Shown piece by piece: positions 8,986 through 17,026 of a DNA stretch of 31,404 nucleotides. The notes under the pieces are model-generated. The model made no database searches and was not told where the DNA came from. It saw nothing but the letters and a program-made list of their open reading frames with translations. Position numbers and translations under genes: made by a program. Location: IMG/VR virus record IMGVR_UViG_3300008050_000013, positions 1-31,404 of that record. One strand, 5' to 3'. Source of the DNA: a virus. Positions within the stretch are counted from its first letter, which is position 1, and the number at the start of each line of letters is the position of its first letter.

Positions 8986-11600
8986 TGGCAGGAGAGGAGA
9001 AAAAGGTCGTAATTGATATTGACATCAAAGCGGAGGACATTCTGGCGGCTAAGGATGCAATGGACAAAGCAACGGATTCAATGGCTGAATACCGTAGCGA
9101 AGCAGATAAGTTGAAAGGAGAGCAGAAGCAACTCAATACCCAATTAAAGGAGGGAGAGTTGACGATGGAGGAATATAGAGCAGAGCAGGCAAAGATCACT
9201 CTCCAACAAAAAGAGGTGTCTAAAAATCTACGGGAATCATCCAAAAGCTTTGCAGACAACAAGCGGATAATAGATGCAACGAAGGGTTCTAATGAGCAGC
9301 TAAGGGCGAGGCTTTCAGTCCTAACGAAGCAGTACAACGGTTTGTCCAAAGAGCAGAGAGAAAACAGTGCAGAGGGCAAGAAAATGGGTAGCACCATGAA
9401 ATCTCTGACCGATAAGCTAAAAGAGAATGAGAGTGCGGTGGGAGATAACCGGAGGAATGTGGGGAACTATCAGGAGGCGATTGAGAATGCTCTTGGATCG
9501 GTTAATGTAATGGGCGTGAATGTTGGAGGGTTGGTCAAGCAATTGAAAACGCAAAAAGAAATCCTGCAAAAGATGGTTGTCGCGCAGAAGGCGAGCAATG
9601 TGGCGACAGGCGTAGGGACAAAGGCTATGCGAATTTTCAAGATAGCATTGGCATCAACGGGGATCGGGTTACTTATTGTTGCATTGGGCAGTTTGGTTTC
9701 CTTTTTCACACAGACAAAGCGAGGTGTTGAATTGATGGATCAGGCATTGGCAGGGATCAGGGCAACGGTGTCTGTTCTGGTTGATCGGTTGAGTATGTTG
9801 GGAGAGGCATTGGTTAAAGTATTCGGGGGAGACTTTGAAGGTGCAGCAGAACAGGCAAAGAGTGCAGTGAGTGGAGTGACAGAGGAGATAGTGAAGGAAA
9901 CGAAAGCGGCTGCGGATCTAGAGAAACAAATGCAGAAATTGACAGATGCAGAGAGAGCGTTGACTGTTGAGAGAGCCAATTCCAGAGCAGAGATCAAACG
10001 GCTGAATCTGATCGCAGAGGACACTACGAAGTCATTAAAAGAGAGAGAGGAGGCGGCACAGTCAGCGATTGACATAGAAAAAAGGCTGATGGCAGAATCC
10101 ATTCGACTCGCACAGGAACGGGTTGATATTATTACAAAGCAGAATGAGCAAGGCGAAAGACTGAGAGAGGATCTGGACAAGCAGGCAGAGGCAGAGAAGG
10201 TGTTGGCAGACATAAAGATGGAGAGTCTGGAGATGCAGACAACCTTGAATAATAAGCTAAATACTATCCGGCAACAGGAACACGCCAAACACAAAAAGAT
10301 CCAAGACGAGAAACTGAAAGCAACGGAAAAGGAGAGAAAGGCAGAGGAGAAATTGGAAAAGGAACGGAAAAAACGCAGGGAGGAGTTCCGGTTGGAGAGT
10401 CTGGAGGAGATAGAGAGAGAGAAAGCGAAAGCGATAAAAAAGGCGAAGATCTGGAGAGAGAGTGGAGTGGATGAGGAAAAGGTGAATGCGTTTCTAAGCA
10501 AGAAGCTGATAGAAATAGACCGAGATGAGAGAAAGGCGAGGATTGATGAGAAGCTAAAATTCTATGACGAGGAGGCAGAATTGGCGCAGCAGAAAGCCAT
10601 CCAGAATATCGAGGATGAGGAGGTAAGAACTCTGACATTAGCGGAGATAGAGCGAAGCAGATTAGAGGCAAGGGCGCAGTTATTGGATCTGGAGGCGATG
10701 CAGTATCAATCCAACAAGGATGCGTTAGGCGTTATTGATGAGGAATTCCAGAGGGAGATGCTGTTGCAGAAGGAGGTGGCAGATGCCGAGTTGGTGGCGT
10801 TGGATAGAGAGAAAACAGATGCGCTGATTGAACACACAGGAGAGGTCAAAGCGGAACAGATGGCTGCGTTACAGGCATCGGGGAATTTGGTTGGAGATAT
10901 ACTTGGAGGGATCAAAGGGATGATGGATGACAACATCGCCCGTATGACAGAACAAGCGAAAGCAGCAGGAAAAACAGAGGAGGAGAACGCCCAGATAACA
11001 AAGAAAGCCAGAAAGGAGGCTCACCAAATGGAGATAGCTATGGCTATTGTCCAGACATTGCAAGCGGCTATTTCAGCGTACAGCGCAGGATCAGCAGTAC
11101 CTATTGTTGGTGTGGCATTAGGACCGATTGCAGCAGCCGCAGCGATGGCGTTTGGATTTGCTCAGGTAGCACAGATGAGTAAGCAGAAATTTGCAAAGGG
11201 TGGTGTGTTGAAAGGTCGGACACATGGACAGGGAGGCATACCTATTTCTGTCAATGGGAGAGGAGGATATGAGGCAGAACACAATGAGATAGTGCTAACA
11301 AAGGGCGTGTACCAGAATCCAAGACTGAGGAGGGCGGCAAGCGATCTGAATGTGTTGGGTGGTGGGCGCAGTTTATTGAGTTCAGAGAGTACGGGACACT
11401 TTGCCGCAGGGGGGGTTCTAAACCAGAACAGTACCTTTACAGCAAGACAACATTCCTCTGGGATGGGATTAACGAGGAGAGATATTACTGATGCAATGGG
11501 AGAGGCTGTGAGGCAGATGCCTCCTCCACAAGTGAGTGTTGGGGAGATTGAGAGAGTATCAGCGAGGAAACAAAAAGTGCAAGTAACATCCGAAATATAA
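8985..11600 (+). CDS. Tape measure protein
   Basis: This 871-residue protein is of the type that sets tail length and passes through the host envelope. The N-terminal 160 residues are highly charged coiled coil, followed by the GNYQEAIENALG phrase common in tape measures. A hydrophobic segment lies at about 217-241. A long lysine- and glutamate-rich coiled coil spans about 310-680, a second hydrophobic region about 684-730, and a glycine-rich tail with KFAKGGVLKGRTHGQGGIPI follows. At about 0.15 nm per residue this predicts a tail near 130 nm, consistent with a siphovirus. It overlaps both neighbours as TAATG. Confidence 0.9.
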   Translation: MAGEEKKVVIDIDIKAEDILAAKDAMDKATDSMAEYRSEADKLKGEQKQLNTQLKEGELTMEEYRAEQAKITLQQKEVSKNLRESSKSFADNKRIIDATKGSNEQLRARLSVLTKQYNGLSKEQRENSAEGKKMGSTMKSLTDKLKENESAVGDNRRNVGNYQEAIENALGSVNVMGVNVGGLVKQLKTQKEILQKMVVAQKASNVATGVGTKAMRIFKIALASTGIGLLIVALGSLVSFFTQTKRGVELMDQALAGIRATVSVLVDRLSMLGEALVKVFGGDFEGAAEQAKSAVSGVTEEIVKETKAAADLEKQMQKLTDAERALTVERANSRAEIKRLNLIAEDTTKSLKEREEAAQSAIDIEKRLMAESIRLAQERVDIITKQNEQGERLREDLDKQAEAEKVLADIKMESLEMQTTLNNKLNTIRQQEHAKHKKIQDEKLKATEKERKAEEKLEKERKKRREEFRLESLEEIEREKAKAIKKAKIWRESGVDEEKVNAFLSKKLIEIDRDERKARIDEKLKFYDEEAELAQQKAIQNIEDEEVRTLTLAEIERSRLEARAQLLDLEAMQYQSNKDALGVIDEEFQREMLLQKEVADAELVALDREKTDALIEHTGEVKAEQMAALQASGNLVGDILGGIKGMMDDNIARMTEQAKAAGKTEEENAQITKKARKEAHQMEIAMAIVQTLQAAISAYSAGSAVPIVGVALGPIAAAAAMAFGFAQVAQMSKQKFAKGGVLKGRTHGQGGIPISVNGRGGYEAEHNEIVLTKGVYQNPRLRRAASDLNVLGGGRSLLSSESTGHFAAGGVLNQNSTFTARQHSSGMGLTRRDITDAMGEAVRQMPPPQVSVGEIERVSARKQKVQVTSEI

Positions 11601-11965
11601 TGGCAACAACGATCTACACAGGGCAATCAGAATTAGTAACAGTCACGCATAATGATGTGAATGATGTAGCAATACCACACGCAAGCATAGAGGATGTGAG
11701 GTATATTCTGGAGGATGAGAGAGGAAATGTACTATTGAAGTTCCGGAAAACATCGCCATCAGATTGGGATGAAGTCACGACAGAGGCAGGAGATGGGGTG
11801 TTCAGTTTTGAGGTACAGGAAAAGCACAGCAAGGTATGGACAAAGGGCAAAGTTTATTTGGTGTGGCAAGTGAAACTGACTGATGCCGATTTTGTAGATG
11901 GCTACAAGCCTATGGGCAAAGTCCATTTGTTTAATGTGGAGGAGGTGAAATACGCAGGCTTCTGA
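11600..11965 (+). CDS. Small beta-sandwich virion protein (121 aa)
   Basis: This 121-residue protein is predicted to be all beta. It has a repeating pattern of strands (VRYILEDERGNVLLKFRK, then VYLVWQVKLTDADF) and no signal peptide. The composition fits an Ig-like or baseplate upper-protein fold that presents or anchors adhesins. It lies between the tape measure (TAATG overlap) and the adhesin-like protein (two-base gap), so a role linking the tail tip to the adhesin is a reasonable inference. Confidence 0.55.
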   Translation: MATTIYTGQSELVTVTHNDVNDVAIPHASIEDVRYILEDERGNVLLKFRKTSPSDWDEVTTEAGDGVFSFEVQEKHSKVWTKGKVYLVWQVKLTDADFVDGYKPMGKVHLFNVEEVKYAGF

Positions 11966-11967
11966 TC

Positions 11968-13464
11968 ATGTCGAGCATTACAATAACACTGGAGTCACGA
12001 CCATCAATTGATGTAACCTTAGCAGCACAGACAACAGTTGATATAACAGCAACGCAGTGTACCGTATCAGCAGGAGATGCTACGGTGGAAAACCAAGCAG
12101 CAGATTACTCTGAGACAGTAGCCGCAGGAGGCACACATACGCTGCCTTTCATGAAGGTCAAGCAATCAGATGGGTCAACGGTAAACAACGTAGATTACAA
12201 ACAGGCAATTGATGGGTTTGCATTTGAAGCTGATATTTGTCCGACTCCTGCGGATGCGACAGTCGAGAATCAGGCAGCAGATTATTCTGAAACGGTAGCA
12301 TCTGGAGGTACACACACTTTACCTTTTATGAAGGTTAAGCAGTCCGATGGATCTACGGTGACCAATGTAGATTATAAGCAGGCGGCAGATGGATTCGCAT
12401 TTGAAGCTGATCTTTGTGGCGCAGGAGGGTTAATTGTTTCTGTTGGTTTGTCTGACACCACACCAAACTTTGGTGATTCCGTTACCATTACAATCACAAG
12501 TTCCGGAACACCTACGAGTTATCGCTTTTGGTTGCCTGTTCCGGATGGTTATCAGTTAATAACACAAGCATCAAATACCTATGTTTGGACAGTTGGTGCG
12601 GTTGGTTCTGTGACCGTACATGGAGGCGCAAATGAAGCAACAGCAACAGGCTATTCAATAGCAGGCGTATCAGCAACGGTAACAGGCTATCTTCTGGATG
12701 GTCTGATAAATGAACCGAACAAAGCGACAAGTTTCCGATTACTTACAACGGCTTATGCAGCATTGCCTATTGTGAATATCCGGAGGAGTTCGGACAACGC
12801 AACGGCTGATTTCACAGCAGCCGAGATAACCGATGGAACACTAACGACATGGACAGGGGCAAATGATGGTCTGGTAACACGTAGATATGATCAGGCAGCA
12901 TTAGGGCATGATGACTTCCAGACAACAGCCGCATATCAACCTAAATTAGTCAGTGCAGGAACGTTGATAACAGACTCAAATGGCAATCCGGTTGGAGAGA
13001 TAGTCAGTACCACACAGGCAATGAGGTTCTATGCGTTCGCACAGGGCGAGGCAGGGACAGTTTACGCAAGCTACAAGCCATTGGGAGGGGCACATGCAGG
13101 GAGGTACTATTACGTAGTTTCCAAAGATGCAAACCCACGTATTGGAATGAGTGATGACAATGAGACATCGACACTGGCGACCTCAACAAGTTCCGGAACT
13201 CCCACAACAAAGGTCAATGGATCAGAGATCTCTCCAGAACAGGCAGGGGCAATGGGTACGGCAACACTGAACAATGAGTGTATTGTCACTATAAAAGACA
13301 TCGATTGGTCGGGACATATTCAATGGATCAGTGCAATTCCGGAGATCTTTGAGTGGTGTGATGTTGGTAGCAACATTGGAGACATGATACTTTATATCAA
13401 TACCGGAACAGAACAACAAGCCTATATTGAGGCAGAAATGAATGCTTACTATGGCTATTACTAA
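11968..13464 (+). CDS. Receptor-binding-like tail adhesin with tandem modules
   Basis: This 498-residue protein begins with about 36 residues of threonine-rich beta structure. Two tandem copies of a 55-residue module follow (residues 37-91 and 96-150, period 59), then an Ig-like stretch (GLSDTTPNFGDSVTITITSS). The C-terminal half contains IVNIRRSSDNATADFTAAEI and LVTRRYDQAALGHDDFQTTA. These recall the concanavalin-A/arabinofuranosidase-B-like lectin domains of Bacteroidota phage and surface proteins. It is the best candidate for host-surface recognition. It overlaps the small gene at 13451 by 14 bases. Confidence 0.65.
   Translation: MSSITITLESRPSIDVTLAAQTTVDITATQCTVSAGDATVENQAADYSETVAAGGTHTLPFMKVKQSDGSTVNNVDYKQAIDGFAFEADICPTPADATVENQAADYSETVASGGTHTLPFMKVKQSDGSTVTNVDYKQAADGFAFEADLCGAGGLIVSVGLSDTTPNFGDSVTITITSSGTPTSYRFWLPVPDGYQLITQASNTYVWTVGAVGSVTVHGGANEATATGYSIAGVSATVTGYLLDGLINEPNKATSFRLLTTAYAALPIVNIRRSSDNATADFTAAEITDGTLTTWTGANDGLVTRRYDQAALGHDDFQTTAAYQPKLVSAGTLITDSNGNPVGEIVSTTQAMRFYAFAQGEAGTVYASYKPLGGAHAGRYYYVVSKDANPRIGMSDDNETSTLATSTSSGTPTTKVNGSEISPEQAGAMGTATLNNECIVTIKDIDWSGHIQWISAIPEIFEWCDVGSNIGDMILYINTGTEQQAYIEAEMNAYYGYY
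12076..12417 (+). repeat. Tandem 55-residue coding repeat with strong synonymous divergence
   Basis: Two 165-base units, 12076-12240 and 12253-12417, encode modules beginning DATVENQAADYSETVA. By hand alignment only four of 55 residues differ, while about 27 other codons differ at silent positions. The duplication is therefore old or came from a divergent allele, and the protein sequence has been held nearly fixed. Confidence 0.9.
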
Positions 13465-13615
13465 AAAATTACACTTTGAAACGGAGGAGGAACGGGATGC
13501 TTATAATGCAGCCGAAGCCATGTATTTCGGTTGTGATATGGAATCAACCGTTGAGTGGTTCGCATGGGGTGAAGATGAAATCGGCTACTTTGTGGAGTGG
13601 GAATCCTTTGAGTAG
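13451..13615 (+). CDS. Small acidic hypothetical protein (54 aa)
   Basis: This 54-residue ORF starts at ATG 13451, inside the last codons of the adhesin gene, and stops at TAG 13613-13615. It is strongly acidic and aromatic (TEEERDAYNAAEAMYFG near the start, WFAWGEDEIGYFVEWESFE at the end), which does not look like random translation. Its end overlaps the convergent minus-strand regulator by 31 bases. No domain is recognised. It could be a small regulatory or anti-host protein, but there is no direct evidence. Confidence 0.5.
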   Translation: MAITKKLHFETEEERDAYNAAEAMYFGCDMESTVEWFAWGEDEIGYFVEWESFE

Positions 13616-13758
13616 TTTCTGATCATCCTGCGCATTGCATGACTTTGACTCTCGCCTGTATCTTTGAGTGATTTCTGGAATTGCTCTCTGGTGTCTGGGT
13701 CAACACGTACTTTTATTTCTGACCAATTCCTAACCTTATTTTTGTCCTTTTCAGGCAT
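13585..13758 (-). CDS. Ribbon-helix-helix (Arc/MetJ-like) regulator
   Basis: This minus-strand protein is 57 residues long. The open frame extends upstream to 13806, but I choose ATG 13758 (MPEKDKNK) because a -7-like box (TATATTTG, 13797 to 13790) would otherwise lie inside the gene. The core WSEIKVRVDPDTREQFQKSL, then a helix with SQSHAMRRMIRNY, fits the beta-helix-helix fold of small dimeric DNA-binding repressors. It faces the protease gene across a short divergent region containing GTAC-N5-ACTTAG, its likely operator. It is one of only two credible minus-strand genes. Confidence 0.7.
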   Translation of the reverse strand: MPEKDKNKVRNWSEIKVRVDPDTREQFQKSLKDTGESQSHAMRRMIRNYSKDSHSTK

Positions 13759-13789
13759 TTGTGGGCGCACAATGGGAATGAAGTTTAAG

Positions 13790-13797
13790 CAAATATA
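13790..13797 (-). promoter_or_regulatory. Candidate -7 box for the ribbon-helix-helix gene
   Basis: Read on the minus strand this is TATATTTG, an exact match to the Bacteroidota TAnnTTTG -7 element. It would start transcription about 25 bases ahead of ATG 13758. No clear TTG/TTTG element lies 19-21 bases upstream, so the promoter may be weak or depend on an activator. Confidence 0.5.
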
Positions 13798-13812
13798 GTA
13801 CAACATACTTAG
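13798..13812. promoter_or_regulatory. Candidate operator GTAC-N5-ACTTAG
   Basis: GTAC (13798-13801), five bases, then ACTTAG (13807-13812) sit between the minus-strand -7 box and the plus-strand TAGTTTTG box. A very similar element, GTAC-N6-ACTTAG, occurs at 23375-23390 next to the only other minus-strand gene. Binding by the ribbon-helix-helix protein is inference. Confidence 0.4.
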
Positions 13813-13817
13813 TTTTG
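13810..13817 (+). promoter_or_regulatory. Candidate -7 box ahead of the prohead protease
   Basis: TAGTTTTG matches TAnnTTTG and lies only four bases before ATG 13822. If it is active, the transcript would begin at or very near the start codon. No convincing -33 element is present. The box overlaps the candidate operator. Confidence 0.35.
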
Positions 13818-13821
13818 GTGC

Positions 13822-14988
13822 ATGGAGAGTCCGGTGATCGTATTGGATAGAGATATTGCACAGTTCGACATTTTCGCGGAGATGTTTGACGAGGCGCAGC
13901 CAGTATTCAGTGCAACCACACTTTCCGATTTCCTCAATGAGAACAAGGATGCCACAGAGATAATTGTGGACATACGAAGTGATGGAGGCAGCACAAGTGA
14001 GGCGAGGATCATCTATGACATGCTGAAAAATTGTGGCAAGAAGGTCATCACTAAAGGATACAAGGTCAACAGTTCTGCCGTTGTCGTTTTCTTAGCAGGC
14101 GATGAGAGATTGATTGCGGAAAATTCCGACTTTCTGATTCATCCAGTATGGATTGATGCAATGGGATTGCCTTGGATGTTAACGGGGGACGATCTACAAG
14201 ACTTCGCTAATGAGATCAAAAAGGAGGAAGCTAAATTGCTTGACCTTTATATGAGCGTTATTGGTGAAGATAACAGAGGAGAGGTGTCGTTACTAATGGA
14301 GGGATCTACTAATTTAAGTGTGGATCAGTGTATGAATCTGGGATTTGCAACAGGCAAATTAGAGGAGGCAGGATTGAAGTCCGAAAACAAAAGAGCAGTT
14401 ACATTCAATAATCGAATGGCAGCATTGGTATTAAAAAACAAAAATCAAAGCAATAACGATATGAAGATCGCAGACGCATTAAAGAACCTAACAGGATCAA
14501 TTGAAAAACTCATAAACAAAAGCGAGGGGGAAGGATCTCCAGAGCCTACAAATATGAGTGTGGAGGTTGATGGAGGTGATGCTATCCATTTTGATGGTAC
14601 AGAGATCAGTGAAGGGACAGCAGTATTTACTGATGAAGGGATGGAGAGTCCGGTTGCGGATGGAGATTACACATTGGCTGATGGTCGCAAGATCTCTGTT
14701 GCTGATGGATTTATCACAGGGATAGAGGTTGCAGAGCCGGTTGATGATGGGGAAGCGGTGAATGCGAAGATCGATGCTCTGGAGAGTTCATTGGAGAGCA
14801 AGATAACAGAGCAGAATGATCACATCACTGAATTGGCAGAGAACTTGGCTAACTTGGTCGATACTTTGGCAGAGTTTAAAAACTTAGTTCCTGCGGATAA
14901 AGGGACAGCTACTCCTGTTAAGACAACACAGAACAAGAAGCCTGCGACAGTTGCGCAAGCGGTTGCAAACAGAGCAAAACAAGATTGA
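13822..14988 (+). CDS. ClpP-type prohead protease fused to scaffold-like region
   Basis: This protein has 388 residues. Residues 1-200 follow the ClpP/S14 fold: VDIRSDGGSTSEARIIYDML (49-68) gives the oxyanion-side strand, KVNSSAVVVFLAG (81-93) holds the probable catalytic serine, and LIHPVW (105-110) the histidine. Residues after about 215 are acidic. They include a small beta part (DGDYTLADGRKISVADGF) and a coiled coil (residues about 315-350), typical of the scaffold that the protease removes during capsid maturation. It lies directly before the major capsid gene, the usual arrangement. It is the first gene of the head block. Confidence 0.85.
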   Translation: MESPVIVLDRDIAQFDIFAEMFDEAQPVFSATTLSDFLNENKDATEIIVDIRSDGGSTSEARIIYDMLKNCGKKVITKGYKVNSSAVVVFLAGDERLIAENSDFLIHPVWIDAMGLPWMLTGDDLQDFANEIKKEEAKLLDLYMSVIGEDNRGEVSLLMEGSTNLSVDQCMNLGFATGKLEEAGLKSENKRAVTFNNRMAALVLKNKNQSNNDMKIADALKNLTGSIEKLINKSEGEGSPEPTNMSVEVDGGDAIHFDGTEISEGTAVFTDEGMESPVADGDYTLADGRKISVADGFITGIEVAEPVDDGEAVNAKIDALESSLESKITEQNDHITELAENLANLVDTLAEFKNLVPADKGTATPVKTTQNKKPATVAQAVANRAKQD

Positions 14989-15023
14989 TAAACCAAGAAT
15001 ATAAACGATAAAAAAAGAACGTA

Positions 15024-16205
15024 ATGGCATTAGCAGACATCAACTTAGTAAGTAACACGTATGCAGGGGATAAACTTGCAGGAATCATTTCCGATGCGTT
15101 ACTCCCGAAAAACGGACTTGCAGAGCGAGGATTGGTAACAGTTCTGGACAATGTGAAAAAGAAAAGAGTGGTACGTAAACTTGACATTGATGTTGAGCTA
15201 GCTGATCCAAGTGCAGACTTTTCCGGTGCAACTGGAGATCTTGGCATGGATGAGACTGTTCTGGATCTGGTGAAATATGAATTTCACAAAGACTTGGATC
15301 TGAATGCGTTGTACACTACTTGGGAGGCAGCCGAGTTGAGGGCAGGATCATTGAATGATGGAGAGCCGCCTGCGGATTTCATGGAGTGGATTGAGAATGC
15401 TATTGCTACTAAGTTGGGTATTGCGAACAGCAAACTTTATACGCTTGGAAAAGCAGGCACAAGTGAGGCTACTTTCACCGCGAGTTATGCCGGTATTTTA
15501 GCAAACATTGAGGCAGCATCTGCATCCAATCTGTTATCTGCCAATTATGGAGAGCAGACAATCTCTGGAATAACGACAGCAGATCCGGGCGTTGTAACAG
15601 TAGGCAGCACATCAGATCTCAACGATGGAGATTTTGTGACACTTGTAGGTACTGATGGGAATCAGCAGTACGATGGTGCAACTATTGAGGGGCAATCATT
15701 CCAGATCAGCGTGTTGAGTTCAACTACATTCTCTCTGGGAGTGGAGATCACAGGGGCGACTCCTGCAACAGAAGGGTTTGCGCAGTTCATTAATGAGGGG
15801 AATGTGATAACACACATGAGCAATGTCTATCGACAGATTCCGGAGGCAGTGAGACCGATGGCGAAGATCTTAGTACCACAGCACGTATCATGGGCATACA
15901 AGTTGGCAACAGCCGCGCCTGCAACTGGATCTGGTGCTTATTATGTTGGAGATCGCACATTGGATTTCTTAGGAAATGCTCTGGAGGAGATGAACCACTG
16001 GACACCGAACAATATTGCTGTTTGGGACCCTGCAAACGTATTCTTAGGTGTTGATGTATTGGGAGAGGATTCCATGCTTAGAATCTTGGATATGAGAGAC
16101 AAGACGAATGAGGATAAGATCCGGATCAAAGCAGCCATGAAATCTGACATCAAAGCAGGATACTATGGCGAGATCGTTATGCTTCGACCAGAGGACGTAA
16201 GCTAA
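15024..16205 (+). CDS. Major capsid protein
   Basis: This 393-residue protein directly follows the protease/scaffold gene. N-terminal arm residues (LVSNTYAGDKLAGIISDALL) and the later HVSWAYKL and NVFLGVDVLGEDSMLRILDM segments fit HK97-type capsid proteins of Bacteroidota phages. Residues about 178-256 (ISGITTADPGVVTVGSTSDL onward) look like an inserted FCCH-type beta module that could project from the capsid surface. The leader is A-rich (ATAAAAAAAGAACGTA before ATG) without a Shine-Dalgarno site, as expected for highly expressed Bacteroidota genes. A terminator-like hairpin follows the stop. Confidence 0.85.
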   Translation: MALADINLVSNTYAGDKLAGIISDALLPKNGLAERGLVTVLDNVKKKRVVRKLDIDVELADPSADFSGATGDLGMDETVLDLVKYEFHKDLDLNALYTTWEAAELRAGSLNDGEPPADFMEWIENAIATKLGIANSKLYTLGKAGTSEATFTASYAGILANIEAASASNLLSANYGEQTISGITTADPGVVTVGSTSDLNDGDFVTLVGTDGNQQYDGATIEGQSFQISVLSSTTFSLGVEITGATPATEGFAQFINEGNVITHMSNVYRQIPEAVRPMAKILVPQHVSWAYKLATAAPATGSGAYYVGDRTLDFLGNALEEMNHWTPNNIAVWDPANVFLGVDVLGEDSMLRILDMRDKTNEDKIRIKAAMKSDIKAGYYGEIVMLRPEDVS

Positions 16206-16218
16206 GACAGAATTGATC

Positions 16219-16240
16219 GGAGGAGGTTCAACCCTCCTCC
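16219..16240 (+). terminator. Hairpin after the capsid gene, probable terminator
   Basis: GGAGGAGG (16219-16226), a six-base loop TTCAAC, and CCTCCTCC (16233-16240) form a perfect 8-bp GC-rich stem, followed by ATATTTTAT. It lies 14 bases after the capsid stop. It may end or reduce transcription, or stabilise the abundant capsid mRNA. Confidence 0.75.
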
Positions 16241-16269
16241 ATATTTTATAACATCTAAAACAAAAGCTA

Positions 16270-16845
16270 ATGAGTTGTGCGAGTACACTTACGACAACAA
16301 CACCAAGTTGTGATGCTCTTAAAAAGAAAGGAGGATTCGACAAACGTTTCTGGATAGGAAACATCAGCGAGTTGGATAGTGTGACCTTCGGAACAGAGCA
16401 AGAGGTAACGGCATTTACTTTCGCAGCCACTAAGGGTCTGAAAACAATCACAGGTAAGAGGTTGAAGCATGGTGCAGCACATAGTCTGGAGGTTGGAGAG
16501 AATGTCTCCATGAGAGTGCAGAACTTCAATGCTGTGCTGTTTGCAAGAAGTGCAGTAGAGAGATTGAGTCTGGAACAACTGATTGATGCAGAGGATGTAT
16601 TCATAGTTGCGGAAGGGAATCACGGACAGATTGAAGTCTTTGGAATCAACAAAGGCGACAATTCACAGTTCGATAACTATGGGTTGATGGTGTCCTCTGG
16701 AGAGAAAAATGATGGCATTTTGCTTAATGATGACACAAGTGCAAAGCTGACATTCACAGGGCAATTTGACAATTGGAATCTTGTTTATGATGAGGGATCA
16801 ACTTTAGCGGTAAACATCGCTGCATTGGACGCACAGGTTGTCTAA
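16270..16845 (+). CDS. Putative major tail (tube) protein
   Basis: This 191-residue protein opens with a cysteine pair and the phrase GGFDKRFWIGNISELDSVTF. This resembles the start of an abundant structural protein of many Bacteroidota siphophages, in which GGIKxVYIANxxD is followed by a threonine-rich beta domain. The remainder is beta-rich with no signal peptide. It stands alone between two hairpin terminators, so it can be expressed at its own level, as suits a tube protein made in many copies. A capsid decoration protein is the main alternative. Confidence 0.5.
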   Translation: MSCASTLTTTTPSCDALKKKGGFDKRFWIGNISELDSVTFGTEQEVTAFTFAATKGLKTITGKRLKHGAAHSLEVGENVSMRVQNFNAVLFARSAVERLSLEQLIDAEDVFIVAEGNHGQIEVFGINKGDNSQFDNYGLMVSSGEKNDGILLNDDTSAKLTFTGQFDNWNLVYDEGSTLAVNIAALDAQVV

Positions 16846-16908
16846 GAATCTACGAGGGGAGATTCTAAAGGCATTACGGTACGGGTTTAGAAATAAACAA
16901 ACAGATAG

Positions 16909-16942
16909 AAACCTCCTCATACAATTGCATGGGGAGGTTTTT
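16909..16942 (+). terminator. Rho-independent terminator after the tube-like gene
   Basis: AAACCTCC (16909-16916) pairs with GGAGGTTT (16933-16940) and runs into a T-stretch (16938-16942). The 16-base loop can form a small inner CAT/ATG pairing. The start of the next gene must lie downstream of it. A longer in-frame extension back to 16838 would translate through the terminator, so I reject that start. Confidence 0.85.
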
Positions 16943-16948
16943 CGTTCT

Positions 16949-16995
16949 AACTTGTGCCCAACTTGTGAAAACGAGCAACTATTGGCGTATATTGA
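16949..16995 (+). promoter_or_regulatory. Candidate regulatory region with paired AACTTGTG
   Basis: AACTTGTG occurs twice (16949-16956 and 16960-16967) with an 11-base period, one helical turn. A box TATATTGA at 16988-16995, close to TAnnTTTG, lies 22 bases after the second TTG. Because a terminator precedes it, a promoter for the portal operon is expected here. The match to consensus is weak. Confidence 0.35.
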
Positions 16996-17026
16996 GTTAA
17001 CGAGATTTAAACAAAATAATTTTATC

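Noticed and set aside
9740-10501. Long minus-strand frame (253 aa) inside the tape measure gene
   Set aside because: It is a serine-, phenylalanine- and leucine-rich mirror of a lysine- and glutamate-rich coiled coil, with no leader or neighbours on that strand.
12512-12730. Minus-strand leucine-rich frame inside the adhesin
   Set aside because: It is the complement of a threonine- and alanine-rich coding stretch, with no start context.
13759-13806. Upstream start for the ribbon-helix-helix protein at 13806
   Set aside because: The added residues (MLYYICLNFIPIVRPQ) are unlike the family, and the -7-like box lies inside this stretch.
16044-16604. Minus-strand frame of 186 aa across the capsid and tube-like genes
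   Set aside because: It covers parts of two well-supported plus-strand genes and the hairpin between them. The translation shows no coherent domain.
16838-17026. Upstream extension of the HeH-domain protein to 16838
   Set aside because: The extension would translate through a strong rho-independent terminator. ATG 17027 with an AT-rich leader is preferred.
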